Assembly: GCA_019916065.1 (NCBI GenBank)
Contig: CM034236.1
Coordinates: 15,887,167-15,951,166 of the forward strand
DNA from: Vitellaria paradoxa
Taxonomy: Eukaryota > Streptophyta > Magnoliopsida > Ericales > Sapotaceae
Length of the DNA: 64,000 nt
Reading direction: 5' to 3'
The position numbers and the translations under genes are program-made. Positions 23,377 to 34,876 of this stretch are shown here, in pieces. How positions within the stretch are numbered: the first letter of the stretch is position 1; every line of letters begins with the position of its first letter. The notes under the pieces were generated by a model. The model had not been told where the DNA came from, searched no databases, and saw nothing but the letters and a program-made list of their open reading frames with translations.

Positions 23377-23555
23377 TTTAAATGGGGGTAAATTTGTTTT
23401 TATAACAAAAAATTTAACAGAGTTAGGATCAAATTTAACAGAAGGGTTAAATGTTACAAACATTTCAAAATAAGTGAAGTGTCTATAATTTTTAAATATT
23501 GAGGGGATGCATGTGTAATTTTATAAATGTTCAAGGGGTTTAGATGTAATTTACC

Positions 23556-24506
23556 CTAAAATTTAATGGTCCAAATTCATTTAAGCATTTTTAAATAAAA
23601 AATATGTAAATGAATCTAAACCATTAACTTTTACTCCATTGTTTTAGATGTGATATTTAGGTGACATCAGCGATAACCAGCTCCCTAAGCCCTTTCATTT
23701 CTCCCCACAAGTTTGTTTTGGGGGGGTAAAGGTGAATAAATTTTATTAAAGTAATTTTTATCTTTTATTAAATTAGTTTGGATGAGAGTGTAACAATTAT
23801 TTTTTAAAATTGAAATTAATATTTAATAAATAATAATTGCTTATTAAAATACTTTATTTTACTAAAATATTTTATTAAACAAAAATTAATTCTCATAAAT
23901 AATTATTTGTTAGATTATGTATTGTATTAATATAATCTATTAAAATTAATAATTTATTTAAATAAACTAAAATTATTTGTTTTATTAAATTACCTTATCA
24001 GAATAAAAATAATTTTTAACAAGTAATAATTCACCATTAAAATTAATTACTGTTGAAATATTAATCTATGATAAAATTATTTTTTATAATTAATATTTTT
24101 ATTAAAATTATATTTAATAATATATAACTATTAAATTAATTATTATGAAAATAATAATTATTATGATGACTTATTTTATTATAATATTTTACTAAGATTA
24201 AATATTAACTTTTTATTTCTTGATCAATTTACTTTTATTCCAAACATCATTAATTTTTATCTCTTCGAAATATTTATCATTCTAAATATAATATAATTAT
24301 TATTGGATAATATTTATTTTTCAATTGAAATATAAATATCATAAATATATTACCTCATTAACTATTACCGAAACAACAATTACTCTAATAATCTTTTACC
24401 CTTTATACCAAACGTGACCTTAAAGAAAAACATAGTGTAAAACTTCTTGGTCTACATCAATCGTTTTTCTTCCCTCTTAAGTAACGGTTTCCTTGGTGAG
24501 GACATG
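23556..24506. other. AT-rich intergenic DNA with a 66-bp hairpin
   Basis: 23561-23627 is a near-perfect hairpin (TTAATGGTCCAAATTCATTTA and its inverted form ending AAACCATTAAC). 23730-24420 is AT-rich DNA ending TATACCAAACGTGACCTT, a common end form of non-autonomous elements. 24421-24498 repeats part of the TNL upstream module (AAACTTCTTGGTCTACATCA). No gene. Confidence 0.45.
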
Positions 24507-26225
24507 CAGTAACGGACCCAGAAATTTGATTCAGTGTAGGCTTAATGATAAAATCCCATATAGTGCATGCTAAAATCTGGATGAGGTCAACGACTTGGTC
24601 TGGCAAGAATGGAGAGCAAATGGGGAGTATTATTGGGTTGTTGAGATAGAATGTTTAAATAATGTCAAATATTGGGAACACCTGCATTGCACTCAAAAAA
24701 CCAAGAAACTTTCTATTCCAAAATTTTCTACATGTAGAAATGTTGTGGTCTGTAGAATTTTTAGATGGGATGATTAAGGTTCCCTTGTGAGTTAAATGCA
24801 TCTTAATACTTACAAATATGGTACTCTATAAACTTCCACAGCTAGTTATAAATATACAGACACTCGTCATATCACAGAGTGTTTATTTAAGTCATCTTAT
24901 ACTCTTGCATAAGCATCTTTATGAATGCTGATCAGGCTACAATACATATATCAGTTATAGTTAAATCATATCTTTATGGTCTCTGCATAACAGTGCACTC
25001 TTAATTATCCAAAACTAGCGAAAACCAAAAAAAAAAAAAAAATTTATCATGGAAAATTTTAGAACTGTTCTTAAGTGTTCAAACTGTATCTACTGAAAAT
25101 TTGGAAGATCCAAAAGTAAAAGCTTTTCTCAACACAAAACTTCTTCTCAAGAATTGCAAACAACTTCCATAAAATGCACCCAATGTGCAACAGAATCATT
25201 TCCATGAAAATGCGATATTTTTCTTTCTGCAATGAGAAACCCTCCCATAAATTCCCTTTTGAAATTTAATCCCAAAGTCAAAGTCAACTACAAGAATAAA
25301 AATTTTCCAACAAAACCCAAAAGCCAAATCTGCTCAAAATCAACAGATTCAACCCAAAGTTTTGATAGAAGAGGGCGAGGAAAAACAGTGCAAGAGTTCC
25401 AGAAGACTAGTTAGAATTTCCAAAATTGGAACCTTTGGTGATACCCACTACCCAAAAACGAAAACCATTCAAAACTTCTTTAAAAACTGAAAATTTCGAA
25501 TGGAGGAGCCCAAAAGTTGTGACCCGAAAAAGAATTTGATGATGGTGAAGGCGTCACAAGGAGGAGGAAGAGTAGTGTAAGATTAAGAACAGAGGAGCGT
25601 GAGATAGCTTATATATAGGGTTTGGAGAAGAAATAGTCCAAAAAATATGAACACCGAAACTGAAAGGTTGATTACTTGTCTGAAGCGAACCCAAAATTCC
25701 AAAATGTGAACCATTAATTCTTACTGATCTTGTTCTCCAAGATCAATCCAACTCATCATTTGATAGTTACAATTAATTACACCTCGCGCCAAACCCTTAA
25801 CCACCATCATTGTATCCTATAACACTAAATTAAACTAAAACTCTAGAAGCAGTGTATAGGCCGTGAATATACATAATATAAACATATATATATATATATA
25901 GACAGTAGGTTGAAAATACCTGCAAAAGATAGTAGCACGAGATCAAGGATTGGGGTAGAGGACCGGCGCCGCTCGTGGTTGCTGTTGGTAGGGGGGGAGA
26001 GAGAGGGAGGGTGAGAGCTCGTGGTCGCCGTTGGTAGGGGGAAGAGAGAGGGAGGGTGAGAGAGGCGCACGACTAGGTAGAACCGTAGAGGGACTCGAGA
26101 GTATAGCGATACAGAGAGAGGGGGGTAGGGCTTTTTAATGCGGGTCTTCGGGTCGGGTCGGGTCGGGTCCTTAAATTCCAGTGTAGAACTTCGCCTACCC
26201 TGGGCTGTCTGTGCATCTGCCTCCG
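24507..26225. mobile_element. hAT-like non-autonomous element, copy A (1719 bp)
   Basis: The left end is CAGTAACGGA. The right end reads, on the minus strand, CGGAGGCAGATG; in the better-preserved copy B the pair is CAGTGGCGGA and CAGAGGCGGA. It is bracketed by AGGACATG (24499-24506) and GGGACATG (26226-26233), an 8-bp target duplication with one change, which is the hAT length. CAG-type ends also fit hAT. No transposase is present. The interior contains a minus-strand promoter-like region (TATATATA near 25610, followed by a CT-rich leader) that may be captured. Confidence 0.65.
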
Positions 26226-26630
26226 GGGACATGTATTACTCTCTTTTGGTATTCATAACTTGCGGAAGAATTGCACGAAACTAGACATAGAAAAAGGAAA
26301 ATTAAAGAAAACAATAATGGACACCAATAATTTATTTATTTATTTTTTTTTTGGGGTGCGTACTTGTTCTCATAAGTATCTTTCTTTTAAATGATTTTTT
26401 TATAATATGAAATATCTTTTAAAAAAATTAAAATTAAAAATTTTTACTATAGTAAAGTAATTTATTTGCATTAGTGAATTTAAAAAAAATTAAATAATAT
26501 TTGCTTGCCAATCTACCAAAAAATTAAAAAAATTGATAAATTGCCCTCTTTATATATTTAAAAAAATAATTTATATCATAAAATAAGAGTATTTATGATA
26601 TTTTAATTATGTCATGAATTGAGTTTTTAT

Positions 26631-27242
26631 TAGAGATGACTATTTTAACCGATCCGTCTGTACCCTACCTAATCCCCATCTCAAATGGCATGATTCTTAT
26701 CTCGAATGAGTGGAAGATCTAGGGATTTTGAATGGATCGGATAAGGTATGGAAATATTTTTTAAAAAAATTTTGGATATTGGATAGGATATAGGTATGAG
26801 TCGATCCCCTGCCCGTATGCTACCTAATCACCAAAAAATCTCCAAATTCCCTAACTGGCTTGTGTTAATGGCCTTAGGTTTGAATCTGATGGCTAGAACC
26901 TAAATAAATACTTATGCAGTTATGCTTAAATTTGGAATTTAGACTTAATACTTAAGCAATTAGACTTGTAAAATTTGAAATTTTTAAAATTTAGACTTGA
27001 TATTTGAATCTGTAATCTAGAATTTAAAATTTTTATTTTTGTTTTTTTTTCATTTGGGGTATCCGATTCCCTGTAGGGATCCTTATTCCTCGTTTGGGAT
27101 AGGGATCTCGTTTGGGATAGGGATGGAGGGTAAGAATAAATCCCTAGTAAGAATCGGGTAGAGTATGAGGATTAATTTAGGTTTCGAAATTGAGTATTAG
27201 GATAGATGTACCTGTCTCTTATCCATCCCATACCCATTCTTA
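26631..27242. mobile_element. Small hAT-like insertion, unit A (612 bp)
   Basis: It is flanked by GTTTTTAT on both sides (26623-26630 and 27243-27250), a perfect 8-bp duplication. A related site without it exists at about 28880 (GAGTTTTTATATAAAAG), which confirms an insertion. Ends are weakly inverted (TAGAGATGACTAT and TAAGAATGGGTAT, 8 of 13). The interior is rich in GATCC/GGGTA motifs and has no ORF. Confidence 0.65.
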
Positions 27243-27795
27243 GTTTTTATTTAAGAGTATTTATGACATTATAAGTGTGTAAACATATAATGAAAAGAAA
27301 ATATAAACAATTAGCTATGTAATTTCAATTAATGAAGAATAATATAGAATGGAAGAGATTATTTGTAAAGTACAAATGGATTCATTTTTTATATTATTTT
27401 TAAATTTAGGAATTTTATTTCTCCCCTTTAAAGGAAAACATATTGTATAACTTCTTGGTCAGTTCCTACGTCCCTTCGATCATGGAGCCAAAAAACAAAG
27501 AAAGAAGAAGCGAAAGTCTACATCAGTCGTTTTTCTTGCTTGTTAAGTTTTTTAAGTCGTTCTTCTTGCCTGTTAAGTGGCGGTTTCCTTATGTTTATAT
27601 ATATATATATATATATATATTTACGTTTATATATATTTTTTTAAGTAGCGATTTCCTTAGGTTTCCTTATGTTTATATTTTAGGTTTATATATATATATA
27701 AAGAGTTGGTACTCAATGTTCAAGGCAGTCACAAGGGAATGAGCGGGGCCATGGCCCTTAAAGTTTTAAAAATTCTTTAATATCCTCATAAATTT

Positions 27796-27960
27796 TAATA
27801 TTTTTTTGTGCCTCCGTTTGGAGCTCTATATTTATTGAAAAATACTAAAAATCTTCAAAACGTTACTCGTTTTTTATTTCACTGTACGAATTACGAATTC
27901 ACAATTTTTATCAAATTTTACTAATTTTTTTCACTCTAAACACATTTATAATATAGTGTT
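27796..27960. repeat. MITE-like half element (CTCCGTTTGG family), unit A
   Basis: CTCCGTTTGGAGCTCTATAT, then GAAAAATACTAAAAATCTTC and a degenerate TTATYTCACTRTACGAATTA, matches one arm of the foldback element at 36017-36292. The counterpart in unit B is near 33680-33840. No inverted second arm is obvious. Confidence 0.45.
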
Positions 27961-28030
27961 TAGTCTCCAAAATTAGTTTATTCTTCACTCAATACAAAAT
28001 TTTTTACATTAAACTCTTACCCAAAATTCT

Positions 28031-28528
28031 GCCACTGTCAATGTTGGTGGTGACATGTATTACTTTCTTTTGGTGTTCCTATCTTATGGAAGAAATTTCC
28101 ACGAAGTAAATTCTGTCACCATCAATGTTGGTGGTGACATGTATTACTTTCTTTTAGTGTTCGTACCCTATGGAAGAAATTTCCGCGAAAGTAAATTCCA
28201 CCATTGTCAATGTTGGTGGGGACATTATTACTTTCTTTCGGTGTTCAGACCTTACGGAAGAAATTTCCGCAAAAGTGAATTCCGCCACTGCCAATGTTGG
28301 TGGGGATATGTATTACTTTCTTTCGGTATTCATACTTTATGGAAGAAAATTCCACGAAAGTAACTTTCGCCACTATTAATGTTGGTGGGGACATGTATTG
28401 CTTTCTTTCAGTGTTCATACCTTATGGAAGAAATTTCCGTGAAAGTAAATTCTGCCACTATTAATGTTGGTGGGGACATATATTACTTTTTTTCGGTGTT
28501 CATACCTTACGGAAGAAATTTCCATAAA
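28031..28528. repeat. Six 84-85 bp tandem repeats upstream of the TIR exon, unit A
   Basis: Units start at about 28031, 28115, 28199, 28284, 28369 and 28454. Each has GCCACTGTCAATGTTGGTGG, GGGACATGTATTACTTTCTT, TTCATACCTTATGGAAGAAA and TTTCCGCGAAAGTAAATTC. The unit length is not a multiple of three, so the open frames seen across it are not a conserved protein. Single diverged units lie at 26226 (right flank of the hAT-like element) and 29605. The array lies 1.4 kb upstream of the TIR start codon. Confidence 0.9.
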
Positions 28529-29910
28529 AATAAGTATAGAAAAAAGATAATTAAAGGAAATAATAATGGACACTAATAATTTATTTATTTATTTATTTGG
28601 GTGCATATTTGTTCCCCTAAGTATTCTTTTTTTAAAAACTTAAGTTGAATTTTTTATAATAAGAAATAATTCTTAAAAAAATTAGAATTAAAATTTTTTA
28701 TCATAGTAAAATAACTTATATGCATTAGTGAATTTTTAAAAAAAAATTATATAATAATGGCTCACCAATTTACCAAAAAATTAAAAAAAATTTAATAAAT
28801 TGCCTTCTTTATATATTTGAAAAATAATTTATGTTATAAATTAAGAGTATTTATAATATTATAATCATGTTTTTGAATTGAGTTTTTATATAAAAGTATA
28901 TATGACATTATAAGTATGCAAACATATGCTGATAAGAAGAAAATATAAACAATTAACTGTGTAATTTCAATTAACGAAAAATAATGCAAAATAAAAGAGA
29001 TTATTTGCAAAGTAAAACCGAATTAACCTTTTTATATATTATTTTTAAATTTAATTATACGTGTATATTATTCAAATATTCAAGGGATGAAGAATTTTAT
29101 TCCTCCGCCTTAAAGGAAAACATATTGTGAAACTTCTTGATCAATTCCTTTGTCCCTTCAATCATGGAGCCAAAAAACAAAGAATGAAAAAGTGAAAGTC
29201 TACATCAGTTGCTTGTTAAGTAATGGTTTCCTTATGTTTATATATATATATATATTTATATATTTTAGGTTTGTATATATAAAAAGTTAGTACTCACGCT
29301 TTGTTAGGTAATATTAATTGGATGCTCAAGAACAAGTTTTTTGTCTTTTTTTTAAATCGATAAGAGTTATCCTCTTACATTTTATACTTCTTCTAAATAT
29401 TGAAGGTTAAAAATATTAATTTAACAAAAATTTAAAAAGCTACCTTTTTTCATTTCCCAAAAAAAAAAAAAAAATTGTATAGCTATTACTTAAAAAAGTT
29501 AGTTTTTTTTATTTCTCAAACCTATAGTGTTTGGTTTCCAAAATTTATAAAATTTTACTTTATTCTTTAAAAATTTTTTACATTAAACCCTTGTCCAAAA
29601 TTTCGTCACTGTCAATATTGGTGGGGACGTGTATTACTTTTTCTAGGTTCATACGAAGAAATTTTCACGAAAGTAGACACGGAAACAGGAAAATTAAAGG
29701 AAACAATTGGGGGGGGGGAGTGCGTGTCTGTTCTCATTAGATCTTTCATTTTTGCGGATGCCTGGTTTGTTCTCTTGGAAGCCCGCATAGGTACATTTCT
29801 CTCCAATCCAATTCACTTGTGTGAATCTGCATCGATCGATTGATCCATATATGAGAAACAAACTCAACCAAACGGTAGCTAGTGTTGCTTAATTTTATTT
29901 ACATTAATAT

Positions 29911-30394
29911 ATGGCCTCCGATCCTTCTTCGTCTTCTACACCTCAATGGGAAGTTTTCTTGAGTTTTAGAGGCGAAGATACCCGCGAGAAATTTGTGGAT
30001 CATCTGTACGCTGCTTTGTACCGAAAAGGAATCCCAACCTTCAAAGACGATGAAGAGCTTGAGAAAGGAAGACCGATTGGACCCGAACTCGACAAAGCTA
30101 TTAAAGAATCGCGGTATTATATTGTTGTTTTGTCTGAAAATATGCTTCTTCTAGGTGGTGCCTCGACGAACTCGAGCACATCCTTGACTCGTGTAAGGGA
30201 CGACAACACAGTAAGATCTATCCAGTTTTTTACCATGTGGATCCTTCAAACGTACGACACCAAGATGGAAGTTTTGGGGAAGGATTTGCTAAAGCAGCTT
30301 CCAAGCATGGGGAGGAGAAGGCCCAGATGTGGAGGGAAGCTTTGAAGAAAGTGGCGAATTTAGGAGGATGGCCTTACCCAAGTAACCATTGCAG
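29911..30394 (+). pseudogene. TNL copy 1: isolated TIR exon, frameshifted
   Basis: The ATG at 29911 opens MASDPSSSSTPQWEVFLSFR, then GEDTREKFVDHLYAAL, PIGPELDKAI and ESRYYIVVLSEN, all typical of plant TIR domains (TIR-1 to TIR-3). TIR domains of resistance proteins are NAD+-cleaving signalling modules. One base is missing near 30140 relative to copy 2 (GAAAATATG against GAACACTATG), so the frame leaves the domain just before the W-C-L-D-E-L segment with the catalytic glutamate and stops after 144 codons. That segment and VFYHVDPS...VRHQ are still readable in the shifted frame to the donor GT at 30395. No NBS exon follows; the next unit begins at 30444. This is a TIR-only remnant. Confidence 0.9.
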
Positions 30395-30443
30395 GTGATT
30401 CACTACCTTTGCTACTTTAATCAATTTCTGTCATATATATATA

Positions 30444-31812
30444 CAGTGGCGGACTCAGAAATTTGATTCAGCGTAGGCCTAATGATAAAATCCCATATAG
30501 TGCATGCTAAAATCTAGATGAGGTCAACGACCTGGTCTGGCAAGAATGGAGAGCAAATGGGGAGTATTATTGGGTTGTTGAGATAGAATGTTTGAATAAT
30601 GTCAAATATTGGGAACACCTGCATTGCACTCAAAAAACCAAGAAACCTTCTATTCCAAAATTTTCTATATGTAGAAATGTTGTGGTCTGTAGAATTTTTA
30701 GATAGGATGATCAAGGTTCCCTTGTGAGTTAAATGCATCTTAATACTTATAAATATGGTATTCTATAAACTTCCACAGCTAGTTATAAATATACCGACTC
30801 TCGTCATATCACAGAGTGTTTATTTAAGTCATCTTATACTCTTGCATAAGCATCTTTATGAATGCTGATCAGGCTACAATACATATATCAGTTATAGTTA
30901 AATCATATCTTCATGGTCTCTGCATAACAATGCACTCTTAATTATCCAAAACTAGCGAAAACCAAAAAAAAAAAAAAAATTATCATGGAAAATTTTAGAA
31001 CTGTTCTTAAGTATTCAAACTGTATCGATTGAAAATTTGGAAGATCCAAAAGTAAAAGCTTTTCTCAACACAAAACTTCTTCTCAAGAATTGCAAACAAC
31101 TTCCATAAAATGCACCCAATATGCGACAGAATCATTTCCATGAAAATGCGATATTTTTCTTTCTGCGATGAGAAACCCTCCCACAAATTCCCCTTTGAAA
31201 TTTAATCCCAAAGTCAAAATCAACTACAAGAATAAAAATTTTCCAACAAAACCCAAAAGCCAAATCTGCTCAAAATCAACAGATTCAACCCAAAGTTTGG
31301 ATAGAAGAGGGCGAGAAAAACAGTGCAAGAGTTCCAGAAGACTAGTTAGAATTTCCAAAATTGGAAACCTTTGGTGATACCCACTACCCAGAAACGAAAA
31401 CCATTCAAAACTTCTTTAAAAACTGAAAATTTCGAATGGAGGAGCCCAAAAAGTTGTGACCCGAAAAAGAATTTGATGATGGTGAAGGCGTTAGAAGGAG
31501 GAGGAAGAGTAGTGTAAGATTAAGAACAGAGGAGCGTGAGATAGCTTATATATAGGGTTTGGAGAAGAAATAGTCCCAAAAATATGAACATCGAAACTGA
31601 AAGGTTGATTACTTGTCTGAAGCGAACCCAAAATTCCAAAATGTGAACCATTAATTCTTACTGATCTTGTCCTCCAAGATCAATCCAACTCATCATTTGA
31701 TAGTTACAATTAATTACATCTCGCGCCAAACCCTTAACCACCGTCTTTGTATCCTATAACACTAAATTAAACTAAAACTCTAGAAGCAGTGTATAGGCCG
31801 TGAATATACATA

Positions 31813-31843
<31 letters not shown>

Positions 31844-32104
31844 AACAATAGGTTGAAAATACCTGCAAAAGATAGCAGCACGAGATCAAGGATTGGGGTA
31901 GAGGACCGGCGCCGCTCGTGGTCGCCGTTGGTAGGGGGGGAGAGAGGGGGAGGGTGAGAGAGGCGCACGACTGGGTATAGAGGGACTCGGGAGTGTAGCG
32001 ATACAGAGAGAGGGGGTAGGGCTTCTTATGCGGGTCTTCGGGTCGTATCCTTAAATTCCAGTGTAGGCCTTCACCTACCTGGGCTGTTCGTGCATCCGCC
32101 TCTG
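30444..32104. mobile_element. hAT-like non-autonomous element, copy B (1661 bp)
   Basis: This is nearly identical to 24507-26225 along its whole length, with small indels in the 25900-26200 equivalent. The left end CAGTGGCGGACTCAGAAATT and the minus-strand right end CAGAGGCGGATGC form 10-bp inverted ends. The right flank is GGGATATG as expected, but the left flank is the (TA)n of the TIR1 intron and is not a target duplication. The element therefore arrived here as part of the tandem duplication, with its left end as the breakpoint. Confidence 0.65.
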
Positions 32105-32509
32105 GGGATATGTATTACTCTCTTTTGGTGTTCATAACTTGCGGAAGAATTGCACGAAACTAGACATAGAAAAAGGAAAATTAAAGAAAACAATAATGGA
32201 CACCAATAATTTATTTATTTATTATTTTTTTGGGGTGCGTACTTGTTCTCATAAGCATTTTTCTTTTGAATGAATTTTTTATAATAAGAAATATCTTTTA
32301 AAAAAATTAGAATTAAAAAATTTTACCATAGTAAAGTAATTTATTTGCATTAGTGAATTTAAAAAAAATTATATAATATTTGCTTGCCAATTTACCAAAA
32401 AATTAAAAAAATTGATAAATTACCTTCTTTATATATTTAAAAAAATAATTTATATCATAAAATAAGAGTATTTATGATATTTTAATTATGTCATGAATTG
32501 AGTTTTTAT

Positions 32510-33106
32510 TAGAGATGACTATCTTAACCGATCTGTCTGTACCTTACCTGATCCCCATCCCGAATGGCTTGATTCTTATCTCGAATGAGTGAAAGATTTA
32601 GGGATTTTGAATAGATCAGATAAGATATGGAAATATTTTTTAAAAAAAATTTTGGGTATTGGGTGGGATACAGGTATGAGTCTATCCCCTGCCCGTATGC
32701 TACCTAATCATCAAAAAATCTCCAAATTCCCTAATTGGCTTGTGTTAATGGCCTTAGGTTTGAATCTGGTGACTAGAACCTAAATAGATACTTATGCAGT
32801 TATGCTTGAATTTGGAATTTAGACTTAATACTTAAGCAATTAGACTTGTAAAATTTGAAATTTTTAAAATTTAGGCTTGATATTTGAATCTGTAATCCAG
32901 AATTTAAAATTTTTATTTTTGTTTTTTTTTTCATTTAGGGTATCCGATTCCCTGTAGGGATGGCCTATTCCTCGTTTGGGGTAGGGATGTGGGGTAAGAA
33001 TAAATCCCTAGTGAGAATCGGGTAGAGTATGAGGATTAATTTGGGTTCAGAAATTGAGTATTAGGATAGATGTACCTGTCTCTTACACACCCCATACCCA
33101 TTCCTA
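32510..33106. mobile_element. Small hAT-like insertion, unit B (597 bp)
   Basis: Counterpart of 26631-27242 inside unit B, with the same GTTTTTAT duplication and ends. It was carried by the tandem duplication, not by a new insertion. Confidence 0.65.
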
Positions 33107-33910
33107 GTTTTTATTTAAGAGTATTTATGACATTATAAGTGTGTAAACATATAATGAAAAGAAAATATAAACAATTAGTTATGTAATTTCAATTAATGAA
33201 GAATAATATAGAATGGAAGAGATTATTTGTAAAGTACAAATGGATTCATTTTTTTATATTATTTTTAAATTTAGGAATTTTATTTCTGCTCTTTAAAGGA
33301 AAACATATTGTATAACTTCTTGGTCAGTTCCTACGTCCCTTCGATCATGGAGCCAAAAAACAAAGAAAGAAGAAGCGAAAGTCTACATCAGTCGTTTTTT
33401 TTGCTTGTTAAGTTTTTTAAGTCGTTCTTCTTGCCTGTTAAGTGGCAGTTTCCTTATGTTTATATATATATATATATATATATATTTATGTTTATATATA
33501 TTTTTAAGTAGCGATTTCCTTAGGTTTCCTTATGTTTATATTTTAGGTTTATATATATATAAAGAGTTGGTAGTTGGTACTCAATGTTCAAGGCAGTCAC
33601 AAGGGAATAAGCGGGGGGCCATGACCTTTAAAGTTTTAAAAATTCTTTAATATTCTCATAAATTTTAATATTTTTTATGCCTCCGTTTGGAGCTCTATAT
33701 TTATTGAAAAATACTGAAAATCTTCAAAACGTTACTCGTTTTTTATCTCACTATACGAATTATGAATTCACAATTTTTATCAAATTTTACTAATTTTTCT
33801 CACTCTAAACACATTCATAATATAGTGTTTAGTCTCCAGAATTTATAAAATTTTAGTTTATTCTTCACTCAATATAGAATTTTTTACATTAAACTCTTAC
33901 CTAAAATTCT

Positions 33911-34401
33911 GCCACTGTCAATATTGGTGGTGACATGTATTACTTCCTTTTGGTGTTCCTATCTTATGGAAGAAATTTCCACGAAGTAAATTCTGTCACC
34001 ATCAATGTTGGTCGTGACCTGTATTACTTTCTTTTAGTGTTCGTACCCTATGGAAGAAATTTCTGCGAAAGTAAATTCCACCATTGTCAATGTTGGTGGG
34101 GACATTATTACTTTCTTTCGGTGTTCATACCTTACGGAAGAAATTTCCGCGAAAGTAAATTCCGCCACTGCCAATGTTGGTGGGGATATGTATTACTTTC
34201 TTTTAATGTTCATACTTTATGGAAGAAATTTTCACGAAAGTAACTTCCGCCACTATTAATGTTGGTGGGGACATGTATTGCTTTCTTTCAATGTTCATAC
34301 CTTATGGAAGAAATTTCCGTGAAAGTAAATTCTGCCACTATTAATGTTGGTGGGGATATATATTACTTTTTTTCGGTGTTCATACTTTATGAAAGAAATT
34401 T
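33911..34401. repeat. Six 84-85 bp tandem repeats upstream of the TIR exon, unit B
   Basis: Counterpart of 28031-28528 with the same number and order of units. It lies about 0.48 kb upstream of the TIR start, closer than in unit A because of the 0.93 kb deletion. Confidence 0.9.
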
Positions 34402-34876
34402 CTTTCATTTCCCAAACACATAAAAAAAAAAAAAAAATTGTATAGCTACTCCTTAAAAAAGTTAGTTTTTTTTTTTCTTAAACTTATAGTATTTGGTTTC
34501 CAAAATTTATAAAATTTTACTTTATTCTTTAAAAATTTTTTACATTAAGCCCTTGTCCAAAATTTCGCCACTGTCAATATTGATGGGTACATGTATTACT
34601 TTTTCTAGGTTCATACGAAGAAATTTTCATGAAAGTAGACAGGAAACAGGAAAATTAAAGGAAACAATTGGGGGGGGGGGGGGAAGTGCGTGTCTGTTCT
34701 CATTAGATCTTTCATTTTTGCGGATGCCTGGTTTGTTTTCTTGGAAGCCCGCATAGGTACATCTCTCTCCAATCCAATTCACTTGTGTGAATCTGCATCG
34801 ATCGATTGATCCATATATGAGAAACAAACTCAACCAAACGGTAGCTAGTGTTGCTCAATTTTATTTACATTAATAT

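Larger units (their letters stand above)
21922..23555. mobile_element. Mutator-like element with gene-fragment cargo (Pack-MULE type)
   Basis: Long imperfect terminal inverted repeats of about 150-180 bp face each other. The left (21922) has GGTAAATTACATTTAGATT, TTACACATGGACCCC, TTATTTTGAAATATTTGTAA and CCCTTTCCGTTA. The right (to 23555) gives the same series on the minus strand: GGTAAATTACATCTAAACCCC, TTACACATGCATCCCC, TTATTTTGAAATGTTTGTAA and CCCTTCTGTTA. No transposase lies inside. The GC-richer interior holds gene-like pieces at 22349-22665 and 23017-23310. A clear 9-bp target duplication was not found, so the class is inferred from TIR length and style. Confidence 0.65.
24507..30443 (+). 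repeat. Tandem duplication unit A (about 5.9 kb) of the TNL region
   Basis: Unit A (24507-30443) and unit B (30444 to about 35400) share the same order and near-identical sequence: hAT-like element, spacer, small hAT-like insertion, MITE-like block, six 85-bp repeats, and TIR exon with the start of its intron. Unit B lacks about 0.93 kb present in A (28530-29450). The join lies in a (TA)n tract directly against CAGTGGCGGA at 30444. Confidence 0.85.

Noticed and set aside
25843..26232. Minus-strand ORF of 129 codons, Ser/Pro-rich
   Set aside because: Lies in the right part of the hAT-like element, is not conserved in the duplicate (31780-31968 is open only in part), and consists of low-complexity sequence.
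28031..28528. CRISPR-like appearance of regular repeats
   Set aside because: Units are directly adjacent with no unique spacers, and this is a plant nuclear genome.
28055..28576. Overlapping ORFs of about 65-102 codons with repeated GRNFRES or NVGG motifs (also in unit B, 33935-34259)
   Set aside because: They translate the 84-85 bp tandem repeat. The unit is not a multiple of three and frames change between units, so no conserved repeat protein is implied.
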